Shown here: piece by piece, positions 43,701-51,432 of the stretch | How positions within the stretch are numbered: position 1 is the first letter of the stretch | Layout: each line of letters begins with the position of its first letter | Origin: Xanthomarina sp. F2636L | GTDB lineage: Bacteria > Bacteroidota > Bacteroidia > Flavobacteriales > Flavobacteriaceae | Length of the DNA stretch: 64,000 nucleotides | Assembly: GCF_026410195.1 (NCBI RefSeq) | Contig: NZ_JAPMLM010000055.1 | Coordinates: 310,001 to 374,000 of the forward strand | Direction: 5' to 3' | Notes under the pieces: generated by a model | Seen by the model: only the letters and a program-made list of their open reading frames with translations | Databases searched by the model: none | Told to the model about the DNA's origin: nothing | Program-made: the position numbers and the translations under genes

Positions 43701-43759
43701 GCAATTTCTTTGGCTCGATTCGGAAGTACTTTTATATGGGAATAATCGGCAGACATCAT
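40730..43759 (-). CDS. three-domain protein: APH-type kinase, M23 metallopeptidase-like domain, class III aminotransferase/phospho-lyase
   Basis: 1009 residues, no signal peptide. Residues 1-335 are an aminoglycoside-phosphotransferase-fold kinase with the catalytic loop IHNDANDNNIL (His202 to Asn209) and DYGD at 226-229. Residues 400-560 are a LytM/M23-like domain retaining the zinc ligands: His440 and Asp444 in HLGVD, and HLH at 531-533. Residues 590-1009 are a PLP-dependent class III aminotransferase with Asp820 in ADEVQTG and the Schiff-base lysine Lys850 in TIGKPIGNG. By analogy with hydroxylysine kinase plus phospho-lyase, the end domains may phosphorylate an amino alcohol and then eliminate phosphate. 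The role of a peptidase-like domain in a cytosolic protein is unclear. Confidence 0.88.
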   Translation of the reverse strand: MMSADYSHIKVLPNRAKEIAKNLYNLEGEIKSLPGELDFNFRLKTKTESYILKIGRPDEDLEYLEFQQEILNYVSNSNLNAPKVFPDIHGKYISSIKDAEGNTRYVRLLSWIDGRLWSSVNPINDELLFSLGREAGKITKALEGFKHSKVHRSFDWDIAQSEWTFKYLKLFSKEQQEIVSYFQKSFEGFQKDYKKLRKTVIHNDANDNNILVSDNLIDPTVTAIIDYGDAIYSQPINDLAIAIAYAIMGKPDLLAAALPIVSGYHKEFYLQEEELPFLYHLVAMRLIISVTKSALNKQKEPDNTYLLISEKPAWDVLKRWLELDANLAHFSFRGACGFSAHPDEIAFLNWAKTQDVSLNNLFPSLDFNQVFSLDMRVGSTWLGHETEYNDIELTTFKINRLQVEKPNTLFAGGYLETRPFYSTKAYQKEGNSGSEYRTMHLGVDFWVNENTPIHTPFDGQVYNIYNNGNYRDYGPTLILEHKTDNGIPFYTLYGHLSESSLNLVRKGQKINKGDLMAYVGNSNENGSWSPHLHFQIMLDMLDYQQDFPGVAFPNNVSVWSSLCTNPNVLFKYDGMDSHQNKSNKELLNFRKKHLGKSLSLSYKQPLKMERGAGVYLIDVFGRRYLDTVNNVAHVGHEHPRVVKAGQEQMAVLNTNSRYLHDNINGFAKELLETFPQELSVVHFVNSGSEANELALRMTKAFTKAKDMIAVEIGYHGNTNACIEISSYKFDGKGGQGAPEHTHIVPLPDMFRGLYQGENTAENYAKHIDEQIENIHEKGRNLAGFICESIISCGGQVELPENYLKLAYQAVRKAGGLCIADEVQTGCGRVGHTFWGFQLHDVIPDIVTIGKPIGNGHPLAAVVCTQEVANAFANGMEYFNTFGGNPVSCAIGKEVLKVIKDEKLQENALNVGSYLKQELIKLQNPFPIIGDVRGQGLFLGFELVDKNKNPLAEKASYLANRMKDFGILMSTDGKDNNVLKIKPPMVFSVEHADELLMRLKQIFQEDFMRF

Positions 43760-43881
43760 GTATATTTTATTTAAAAAATAAGAATAACGAAGTTAGTTTT
43801 TTTTAAATGAATAATTAGAACGAGATTCCTCATATTTCTAAAAATTGATTCATATTTTTATGGATTATAATACCAAAAACA

Positions 43882-44640
43882 TTGAACAAAACAGAATTAA
43901 AAGAATTTTTAGATGCCAAGGTCATTCAATATAATCGACCAGATTTTATTGAAAGCGATCCCATTCAAATTCCACATCTTTTTAGTAAAAAAGAAGATAT
44001 TGAAATTGCAGGCTTTCTCAGTGCAACCATTGCCTGGGGAAATAGAAAAAGCATTATAAACAATGCTAGTAAAATGATGGAACTACTAGATCATTCGCCG
44101 TATGAATTTGTAATAAATCACCAAGAACAGGATTTAGAAGCTTTGCTCCCATTTGTACATAGAACGTTTAATGGCACAGATTTTATCACTTTTATAAAGG
44201 CTTTACAGCATATTTACAAAAATCATGAGGGTTTGGAGGCTATTTTTTCAAGTGAAACAGATTCGTTACAAAATTCCATTCATCATTTTAAAAAGGTGTT
44301 TTTCGAAATTGAGCATTTACCAAGAACTCAAAAACATGTAAGTGATCCGTTAAAGAACTCGGCTGCTAAAAGAATTAATATGTATTTAAGATGGATGGTT
44401 CGCTCGGATAATACGGGCGTAGATTTTGGGATTTGGAAGGGTATTTCTCCTTCAAAATTATCCTGTCCTCTAGATGTACATTCTGGAAACATAGCACGAA
44501 AACTAGGTTTATTAAAACGCAAACAAAACGATGCAAAAGCCTTAGCCGAGCTAGACAAAGCCCTGCGAAAACTAGATTCCAACGACCCTGTAAAATACGA
44601 TTTTGCACTCTTTGGCTTGGGTGTTTTCGAAGGATTTTAA
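43882..44640 (+). CDS. TIGR02757 / DUF2400 family protein
   Basis: 252 residues beginning at TTG 43882 (NKTELKEFLDAKV), which matches the family N-terminus. The nearby ATG at 43860 is in another frame. Landmarks are the HLFSKKEDIEIAGFLSATIAWGNR motif, read here as IEIAGFLSATIAWGNRKSI near residues 41-59, and the end DPVKYDFALFGLGVFEGF. The fold appears related to helix-hairpin-helix DNA-glycosylase-like proteins, and the activity is unknown. It is divergent from the three-domain gene, with a 122-base gap. Confidence 0.88.
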   Translation: MNKTELKEFLDAKVIQYNRPDFIESDPIQIPHLFSKKEDIEIAGFLSATIAWGNRKSIINNASKMMELLDHSPYEFVINHQEQDLEALLPFVHRTFNGTDFITFIKALQHIYKNHEGLEAIFSSETDSLQNSIHHFKKVFFEIEHLPRTQKHVSDPLKNSAAKRINMYLRWMVRSDNTGVDFGIWKGISPSKLSCPLDVHSGNIARKLGLLKRKQNDAKALAELDKALRKLDSNDPVKYDFALFGLGVFEGF

Positions 44641-44699
44641 CAATTTATAAAAATGACTTACAATAAAACAATTTATCTTTAAGCTTTTAAATAATTATT

Positions 44700-46181
44700 A
44701 TGAAACACCTCTTTTTACTACTTGCTACATTTTCAACGAGTTTGCTTTTTTCGCAAGCCATTAAAATTCCATTAGACACTACGGTTGTTACCAATCATAC
44801 AGTAGCTATTAACGGACAAAACCTGTCTTATCAAGCCACGGCTGGGACACAACCTGTATGGAACAAAAAAGGCGAACCAATTGCGACTTTATTTTATACG
44901 TATTATAAAAAAAGTAATAGCGATAAGGAAAAACGTCCCATTATTTTTTCATTCAATGGTGGTCCTGGTTCAGCATCTGCATGGATGCATATTGCCTACA
45001 CAGGTCCTGTAGTATTGAATATTGATGAAGAAGGTTACCCAATTCAACCCTACGGCGTAAAAGATAATCCGCACTCTATTTTAGATGTAGCAGATATTGT
45101 TTTTATAGATCCTGTAAATACGGGATATTCAAGAATGGTTGCAGATAAAGAAGGAAAATTACCAGATAGAAAAACATTCTTCGGAATTAATGCTGATATT
45201 AAATATCTGGCTGAATGGATGAACAATTTTGTTTCTAGAAATAACCGTTGGGAATCTCCAAAATATTTAATTGGCGAAAGCTATGGAGGTCCAAGAGTGA
45301 TGGGCTTGGCAAAAGAATTACAGAACAAACAATGGATGTACTTAAATGGAGTGATTTTAGTATCGCCAGCCGATTATAAAATATATTCAACCAATCAGCC
45401 CATATATTCTGCCTTAAACTTGCCATATTTTACGGCAGCAGCTTGGCATCAAAAGGCACTTCCTAGCTCATTACAACAAAAAGATTTATTAGAGATTTTA
45501 CCAGAAGTTGAAAGTTATGCCATTAATAATTTAATGCCAGCTATTGCAAAGGGTGGTTTTATTTCAGCTGAAGAAAAAGAAAGTGTAGCCGAAAAAATGA
45601 GTCTGTATTCCGGCTTGGATAAGAAAACCATTTTGGATCATAATTTAAATGTTCCAACCAGTTTTTTCTGGAAAGAATTGTTACGTGATGAAGGATTCAC
45701 TATTGGTAGGTTGGATTCTCGCTATTTAGGAATTGATAAAATGACAGCAGGAAACTCTCCAGATTTTAATTCGGAATTAACGTCTTGGCTGCACTCTTTT
45801 ACACCTGCAATCAATTATTATCTTCGTGAAGAGCTTAAATTTAAAACAGACATTAAATACAATATGTTTGGCGATGTCCATCCATGGGACAGACAAAATG
45901 ATAATACGCGTGAAGGTTTGCGTTTAGCTTTGGCTCAAAATCCATATTTAAAAGTATTGGTGCAATCTGGTTATTACGATGGAGCAACTACTTATTTTGC
46001 TGCAAAATATACCGTAGGACAAATGGATCCGAGTGGAAAAATGAAAAATCGGTTTTCTTTTAAGGCCTATAGAAGTGGCCATATGATGTATTTAAGAAAA
46101 GACGACTTAAAAACAGCAACAGAAGATATTAGACAGTTTATAAAAGATTCAGACTCTAAAGGTAAAGCTGCTAAGTATTAG
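44700..46181 (+). CDS. exported serine carboxypeptidase-like protein, peptidase family S10
   Basis: 493 residues with a signal peptide (cleavage after FSQ near 19). The alpha/beta-hydrolase landmarks of S10 are clear: the oxyanion segment FNGGPGSASAWMH near 81-93, the nucleophile serine in GESYGGPR near 180-187, and the catalytic histidine in YRSGHMMYL near 460. S10 enzymes remove C-terminal residues from peptides, here in the periplasm or outside the cell. It is monocistronic with a strong downstream terminator. Its substrate may be dietary peptides from marine organic matter, which is inference. Confidence 0.92.
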   Translation: MKHLFLLLATFSTSLLFSQAIKIPLDTTVVTNHTVAINGQNLSYQATAGTQPVWNKKGEPIATLFYTYYKKSNSDKEKRPIIFSFNGGPGSASAWMHIAYTGPVVLNIDEEGYPIQPYGVKDNPHSILDVADIVFIDPVNTGYSRMVADKEGKLPDRKTFFGINADIKYLAEWMNNFVSRNNRWESPKYLIGESYGGPRVMGLAKELQNKQWMYLNGVILVSPADYKIYSTNQPIYSALNLPYFTAAAWHQKALPSSLQQKDLLEILPEVESYAINNLMPAIAKGGFISAEEKESVAEKMSLYSGLDKKTILDHNLNVPTSFFWKELLRDEGFTIGRLDSRYLGIDKMTAGNSPDFNSELTSWLHSFTPAINYYLREELKFKTDIKYNMFGDVHPWDRQNDNTREGLRLALAQNPYLKVLVQSGYYDGATTYFAAKYTVGQMDPSGKMKNRFSFKAYRSGHMMYLRKDDLKTATEDIRQFIKDSDSKGKAAKY

Positions 46182-46236
46182 TTGTTAATTGTGATATAAT
46201 CAAAATGCAACCTGTTTTGGTTGTAATAAAAGCATA

Positions 46237-46277
46237 AAAAAAGCACCGAATGAAAATGAATCATTTGGTGCTTTTTT
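46237..46277. terminator. bidirectional terminator between the S10 and M61 genes
   Basis: Arms at 46237-46253 and 46261-46277 pair GCACC/GGTGC and AATGA/TCATT with one G-T pair, flanked by A6 and T6 runs. Confidence 0.9.
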
Positions 46278-46311
46278 AATTTCTAAATCGTAAATCAACG
46301 ATCAACAATAT

Positions 46312-48201
46312 CTAGCCTTTTAACCAAGCTTTACGTATTGATTTTTGAGTTTCGTTTGCCTTAGGGTTTTCAACTAAAGTTTTTCCTAAAGTATAAGATG
46401 TTTCAACCGTTGCTTTAATAACAACCTCTTCGCCATCTCTATTTACTTTTACTTCAATTTCTTGACCTGGCTCCCACATAAATACTTTTTGGAAAATTGA
46501 GTTAGCACTCATGATATTAACTTCTTCGCCATTTACAGCTTTAATAACATCGTTTGGTTTTACTCCATTGTCATGCCAAAAACTATTCTGACTTACTAAG
46601 CCATTAAAATAAATACTTCCATCAGCCTGATTTGCTCCAAAAATTAGAGCACCACTGTTTTGTAACAGATTCGTTTCTACTCTGCTCTCTCCCATTTCAA
46701 GGCCTACTTTTTCAAAGAATTTATTGTAATTAATTGGAACATCTCCAACAACATGAGTTTGTAAAAACTCTCCTATTGAAGGATAAGTCATTTCAGTAAT
46801 TTCATCAATTAACTTGTCATCTTCAAACGGTTTGTTTTCTCCATATTTTTGAGAAAGTTGCTTCATTAATGAAAGAATTCCTCTGTTTCCATTACTTTCC
46901 TCACGCATTAATATATCGATACACATTCCAATTAAAGCACCTTTTTGGTAAACGTTGTAATACTGACTTGCATAAGGTTCATCTAAAACGTTTTCACTCA
47001 TAATAGTAAAACTCATGGCATCGTTCATTCCTGAAGCTGTTTGAATTTTTTCAGTAATCTTCGCATAAAACTCGTCTTCAGAAATTAAATTCTGATCGAC
47101 TTGAAATAAAGTCGCAAAATATTCGGTTACCCCTTCGTACATCCATAAATGCTTAGAAAATGTTGGATTGTTATAATCGAAATAGTGTACGTCTTCAGAA
47201 TGTACGCTTAAAGGTGTTACAATATGAAAGAACTCATGTGAAACCACATCAATCATACTCTCTGCTAAAGCTTCAAACGGGATCGCTTCTGGCATTACTA
47301 CAACTGTAGATGTGTGATGTTCTAGAGCGCCAAAACCTTTAGGTGATTTGGCATCTCCACGAGATAAATACAAGTAAATATCATATCTAGGTGTGCTGTT
47401 AATATCTCCTAAATATGCTTTTTGAGCTTCCATCATGGTTTTCATAGTCTCTCCAATAGCTTTTGCTGTATGTACTTGGTTTGGAGAATATATACTTAAA
47501 ACAATTTTTATACCTCCTACTTCAAATTCTTCTACATCCAGATTTCCATACATCATTGGGTTATCTGTAATATCAAAATATCTAGGTGCAAAATAACTTG
47601 TAGTGACCGTTTTTCCATCTTCACTCATTTTTTCAGCTACATTTTGTAAAGCAGAAGTTCTTATAAAATCTGCTGGAGCCGTAACATCTAAAGTATATTG
47701 GTTGTTTTTTAAAGAATCGAAATACCCAATAAATCCGTGTAAGTTTAAAACATAGTTATCTGGTTCAATATTTGTTCCTGCTGGCGAAAAAGGCGTATCT
47801 CCACCAATACCTCCGGTTTCTTCAACGTCGAAAGTATCGTTCACCATATATGTAATATAGTCAAGTGCTGTTGCATTGCTAATAGTCCATGAGTTTGTGT
47901 CGATTTTACTTACAGAAAGTTCGTTACCTTCGTAATCAAAGGCTTTTAAATCTTCCACATATTTTCCAAAATCGCTCACAGAATAAGTTCCTTGAACTAC
48001 TTTAGGTAATCTATAAGTAACTGTTTCAGCTGTAAATCTTCCAGGATTAATAACTACCGGAACCTGATCGTTAGATACTTTTGTTAAATTAATAGTTGTT
48101 ACAATGGGTGTACTTACTGCTAAATCGGCAGAAGTTTTTGTCGATGTACCACAAGCAACAAGTAAAAAACTGATGCTAAAAATGGTTAATAATTTTTTCA
48201 T
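46312..48201 (-). CDS. M61 family metallopeptidase lipoprotein with a PDZ domain
   Basis: 629 residues. The lipoprotein signal is MKKLLTIFSISFLLVAC. An N-terminal beta-sandwich covers about 40-240. The thermolysin-type zinc site VVSHEFFHIVTPL is near 325-337, followed by the second-ligand segment MYEGVTEYFA near 358-367. A PDZ domain (IKAVNGEEVNIMSAN and neighbours) occupies about 505-600. M61 is the glycyl aminopeptidase-like family, and this member is probably membrane-anchored on the periplasmic or outer face. It is convergent with the S10 peptidase gene across a shared terminator. Confidence 0.92.
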   Translation of the reverse strand: MKKLLTIFSISFLLVACGTSTKTSADLAVSTPIVTTINLTKVSNDQVPVVINPGRFTAETVTYRLPKVVQGTYSVSDFGKYVEDLKAFDYEGNELSVSKIDTNSWTISNATALDYITYMVNDTFDVEETGGIGGDTPFSPAGTNIEPDNYVLNLHGFIGYFDSLKNNQYTLDVTAPADFIRTSALQNVAEKMSEDGKTVTTSYFAPRYFDITDNPMMYGNLDVEEFEVGGIKIVLSIYSPNQVHTAKAIGETMKTMMEAQKAYLGDINSTPRYDIYLYLSRGDAKSPKGFGALEHHTSTVVVMPEAIPFEALAESMIDVVSHEFFHIVTPLSVHSEDVHYFDYNNPTFSKHLWMYEGVTEYFATLFQVDQNLISEDEFYAKITEKIQTASGMNDAMSFTIMSENVLDEPYASQYYNVYQKGALIGMCIDILMREESNGNRGILSLMKQLSQKYGENKPFEDDKLIDEITEMTYPSIGEFLQTHVVGDVPINYNKFFEKVGLEMGESRVETNLLQNSGALIFGANQADGSIYFNGLVSQNSFWHDNGVKPNDVIKAVNGEEVNIMSANSIFQKVFMWEPGQEIEVKVNRDGEEVVIKATVETSYTLGKTLVENPKANETQKSIRKAWLKG

Positions 48202-48336
48202 TTTAATAGTTTAATGGTTTTAATAATAGTTGTAGGTATGACGACCAAAAATACAATGTGTTACATATATATGCCTTAAGTTTTTGTTAAAATCTAATAC
48301 ATTAGACACTTAGAACTTTAATATTATCTTCGCCTT

Positions 48337-49344
48337 ATGCAAAACCCATTAATAAGCATCTTAACTCCTTTTAAAAACACAAACAAGTTTTTATATGATT
48401 GTATAGAATCTATACAAAATCAGACCTATACAAATTGGGAATTACTTATTATCGATGATAGTTCTACAGATAATAGCTACCAGATAGTCCATGAGTTTAC
48501 CAAACATGACAAGAGGATTAAGCTTTTTAAAAATCCAGGTGAAGGGATTATCGAAGCTCTGAGATTTGCTTTAAAAAAAAGTTCCGGCATCTATATAACT
48601 AGAATGGATAGTGATGATATAATGACGCCTAATAAACTAGAAGCACTTCTGAATAATTTACAAAAACATGGAAAGAAACATCTAGCAACTGGCTTAGTCT
48701 CTTATTTTAGTGAAGACGGAATTAATGATGGATATAGAAATTACGAAACATGGTTAAATCAACTTACTCGAACCGGAAATAACTATTCTGAAATATATAA
48801 AGAATGTGTCATCCCTTCTCCGTGTTGGATGGTACATAAGAATGATTTATTTGCTGCCGATGCTTTTAACCCAAACGATTATCCTGAAGATTACGATTTA
48901 GCCTTTAGATTCTACAAACAGCAATTAAAAGTAATACCATGTAACCAAGTTTTACATCATTGGCGAGACTATAGTACAAGAACTTCCAGAACCCACGAAC
49001 ATTACGCACAAAACTACTTTTTAGAAATAAAGCTGAAATATTTTCTGGAATTGGATTTCGATACTTCAAAACAATTAGTTATTTGGGGAGCTGGTTTTAA
49101 AGGAAAAACAATAGCAAAACTATTAATTGAACGTCAGGTAGATTTTATCTGGATTTGTAATAACCCAAAGAAAATTGGAAAACACATTTACGGGCAGGAA
49201 TTATATAGTTATACTTATTTAACCGAATTGAAACAAACCCAATGTATTATTACTGTTGCCAATAAACAATCTCAAAAAACGATTAGATCCTTCTTTGAGA
49301 ACAAGAATAAAATAGCAACGACAGATTATTTTTTCTTTTGTTAA
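48337..49344 (+). CDS. family 2 glycosyltransferase with a C-terminal Rossmann-like domain
   Basis: 335 residues, no signal peptide. Residues 1-215 form a GT2 fold: ISILTPFKNTNKFLYDCIES, the nucleotide-binding LLIIDDSSTDNS, and the metal-binding RMDSDD near 90-95. Residues about 245-335 start LVIWGAGFKGKTIAKLL and continue with FIWICNNPKKIG, like a nucleotide-binding Rossmann half. Few GT2 enzymes carry this extension, and it may bind a nucleotide, act in regulation, or be a sugar-modifying remnant. The gene is monocistronic and not in a glycan cluster, so its product is unknown. Confidence 0.88.
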   Translation: MQNPLISILTPFKNTNKFLYDCIESIQNQTYTNWELLIIDDSSTDNSYQIVHEFTKHDKRIKLFKNPGEGIIEALRFALKKSSGIYITRMDSDDIMTPNKLEALLNNLQKHGKKHLATGLVSYFSEDGINDGYRNYETWLNQLTRTGNNYSEIYKECVIPSPCWMVHKNDLFAADAFNPNDYPEDYDLAFRFYKQQLKVIPCNQVLHHWRDYSTRTSRTHEHYAQNYFLEIKLKYFLELDFDTSKQLVIWGAGFKGKTIAKLLIERQVDFIWICNNPKKIGKHIYGQELYSYTYLTELKQTQCIITVANKQSQKTIRSFFENKNKIATTDYFFFC

Positions 49345-49483
49345 ATTTTTTATGATATAATGAGGTTATCTTATAAAAGTTAAACACAAAATTTTAAATC
49401 TAGATTTTTTTAAAGAATTTAGTGATTTGATAACTAAATAATTTAATTTGTTGTTAAAAGGTTTTCTATTTCAGAGTAAACCT

Positions 49484-49491
49484 TATTTTTG
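49484..49491 (+). promoter_or_regulatory. candidate -7 element TATTTTTG
   Basis: Exact TAnnTTTG match 18 bases before the BatA-type ATG; no upstream TTG at the usual spacing. Confidence 0.35.
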
Positions 49492-49509
49492 TAATTAAAC
49501 TAACAAGGA

Positions 49510-51432
49510 ATGCAGTTTAAACATCCCGAACTTCTTTACGCTTTACTTGCGTTGCTTATCCCAATCCTTATTCATTTATTTCAGCTTAGAAAGTTTAAAA
49601 AGCAAAGTTTTACTAATGTAGCATTTTTAAAGAAAGTTACCTCTCAGACTCGAAAAAGTTCCCAACTTAAAAAATGGCTGATTTTATGCACTAGAATGTT
49701 GCTTTTAGCAGCTTTAATTATTGCTTTTGCTCAACCTTTTACGTCTAAGACAAATAAGTTAAACACTAAAAAAGAATCGGTTATTTATTTAGACAACTCC
49801 TTTAGTATGCAAGCTAATGGTCAAGAAGGTGAACTTTTAAAAAGAGCTGTTCAAGATGTTATAAAAAACGTAAATGAAACAGAAGAGTTGACTCTTTTTA
49901 CTAATAATCATACCTTTAAAAATACAACTATAGGAGCTATTAAAAACGAACTCCTACAACTAGATTACACCTCAAACCAGTTAAACTACGATGCTCTTTT
50001 ATTAAAAGCCAAGAACTTGTTTAATAACAATTCTGGACACCTAAAGCAACTGATTTTGATATCAGATTTTCAAACAAAAGAAACCAGATTTAATCCTATT
50101 TTAGACTCTTTAATGAGTATTCATGCGGTACAATTAAAGCCTGTAAATACTAATAATTTTTCAGTAGACAGTTTATATGTTTCAAACAAAACACCTTTAA
50201 ACATAGAACTTACAGCAATAATTTCTAATCAAGGAACTGCTATTGAAAACGTACCAGTTTCATTATTTAGTAACGACAACTTAATTGCAAAAACAGTCAT
50301 AGATGTTGAGAAAGATACACCTGCAAATTTTACAATAAATAACGAAGAAAAGATTATTGGAGAGATTGTAATTGATGATGATAACTTAAATTTTGACAAC
50401 ACGCTATACTTTAACATCAACAAACCTAATAAAACGAAAGTACTTGTTATTAATGAAAATGATGACAGGTTTTTAAAGCGAATTTTTACCGAGGAAGAAT
50501 TCTTTTTCACCTCTGAAGCTTTATCTAATTTAAATTATAGCGACATTGAAAATCAAAATCTCATTGTTTTAAACGAGTTAGAAGACATACCTAATTCTTT
50601 AAGTACTGCGTTAAAAGCTTTTTCAGAAAAAGGAGGTTTTATTGTGATTATTCCTTCAGTAAAAAGCAATTTGCAGAATTATAATAATTTTTTATTGCCA
50701 TATAACATGCGTTTTGATAAGCTCAATACTTCGGAAAAACGTATTACAACTATCAATTATTCGCACCCTTTATATAAAGATGTATTTAACAAGCAGGTAT
50801 CCAATTTCCAGTATCCTAAAGCTGAAAGTTACTACCCAGTGCTTTCTCAAAATTCTACTACACCTCTAAAATTTGAAGATGGTAAAGCCTTTTTAAGTAA
50901 AAGTGGACAGGTCTATGTGTTTTCAGCGTCTTTAAAAACTGAAAATTCAAACTTTAAAAATTCGCCATTAATTGTACCTACGTTCTATAATATTGGAAAA
51001 CAGAGTTTAAAAACTTCTAATTTATATTATACTATTGGTGAAGAAAACACCTTTGATATTTCTGTAACACTTCAACAAGACGATATTTTAACTTTGTCTT
51101 TAGGTGAAGAAAGCATGATTCCTCAACAACAATATTTCAACAATAAAGTACAAGTTACAACAACTGAAACACCTACCCGTGCTGGAACATACCATGTTAA
51201 CAACAAAACTGAGCTTATAGAAAATATTAGTTTTAACTATAAAAGAGACGAAAGCATCTTGCAATACCAAGACCTGTCTGCCATTAAAAACATCCATGTG
51301 GCACAATCTGTTTCAAATTTATTTGATACGTTAAAAAGTGACTCAAAAATTAACGAGCTATGGAAATGGTTTGTTATTTTTGCATTAGGCTTTTTAGCTA
51401 TTGAAATGCTCATCTTAAAATACTTTAAATGA
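49510..51432 (+). CDS. BatA-type membrane protein with a VWA-like region
   Basis: 640 residues. The N-terminus has the BatA pattern: LYALLALLIPILIHLFQLRK (residues 10-29) and a second helix, LLLAALIIAFAQPF near 64-77. Residues 90-215 resemble a von Willebrand A domain (VIYLDNSFSMQANG, LILISDFQTKE). A long beta-rich periplasmic region follows, with a final transmembrane helix near residues 620-636. BatA-like proteins were linked to aerotolerance, with unproven mechanism. The gene overlaps the dihydroorotase-like gene by four bases (ATGA), and the operon continues to two more genes. Confidence 0.88.
   Translation: MQFKHPELLYALLALLIPILIHLFQLRKFKKQSFTNVAFLKKVTSQTRKSSQLKKWLILCTRMLLLAALIIAFAQPFTSKTNKLNTKKESVIYLDNSFSMQANGQEGELLKRAVQDVIKNVNETEELTLFTNNHTFKNTTIGAIKNELLQLDYTSNQLNYDALLLKAKNLFNNNSGHLKQLILISDFQTKETRFNPILDSLMSIHAVQLKPVNTNNFSVDSLYVSNKTPLNIELTAIISNQGTAIENVPVSLFSNDNLIAKTVIDVEKDTPANFTINNEEKIIGEIVIDDDNLNFDNTLYFNINKPNKTKVLVINENDDRFLKRIFTEEEFFFTSEALSNLNYSDIENQNLIVLNELEDIPNSLSTALKAFSEKGGFIVIIPSVKSNLQNYNNFLLPYNMRFDKLNTSEKRITTINYSHPLYKDVFNKQVSNFQYPKAESYYPVLSQNSTTPLKFEDGKAFLSKSGQVYVFSASLKTENSNFKNSPLIVPTFYNIGKQSLKTSNLYYTIGEENTFDISVTLQQDDILTLSLGEESMIPQQQYFNNKVQVTTTETPTRAGTYHVNNKTELIENISFNYKRDESILQYQDLSAIKNIHVAQSVSNLFDTLKSDSKINELWKWFVIFALGFLAIEMLILKYFK

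Noticed and set aside
43860-43881. ATG at 43860 as start for the TIGR02757 gene
   Set aside because: It is in a different frame from the coding sequence.
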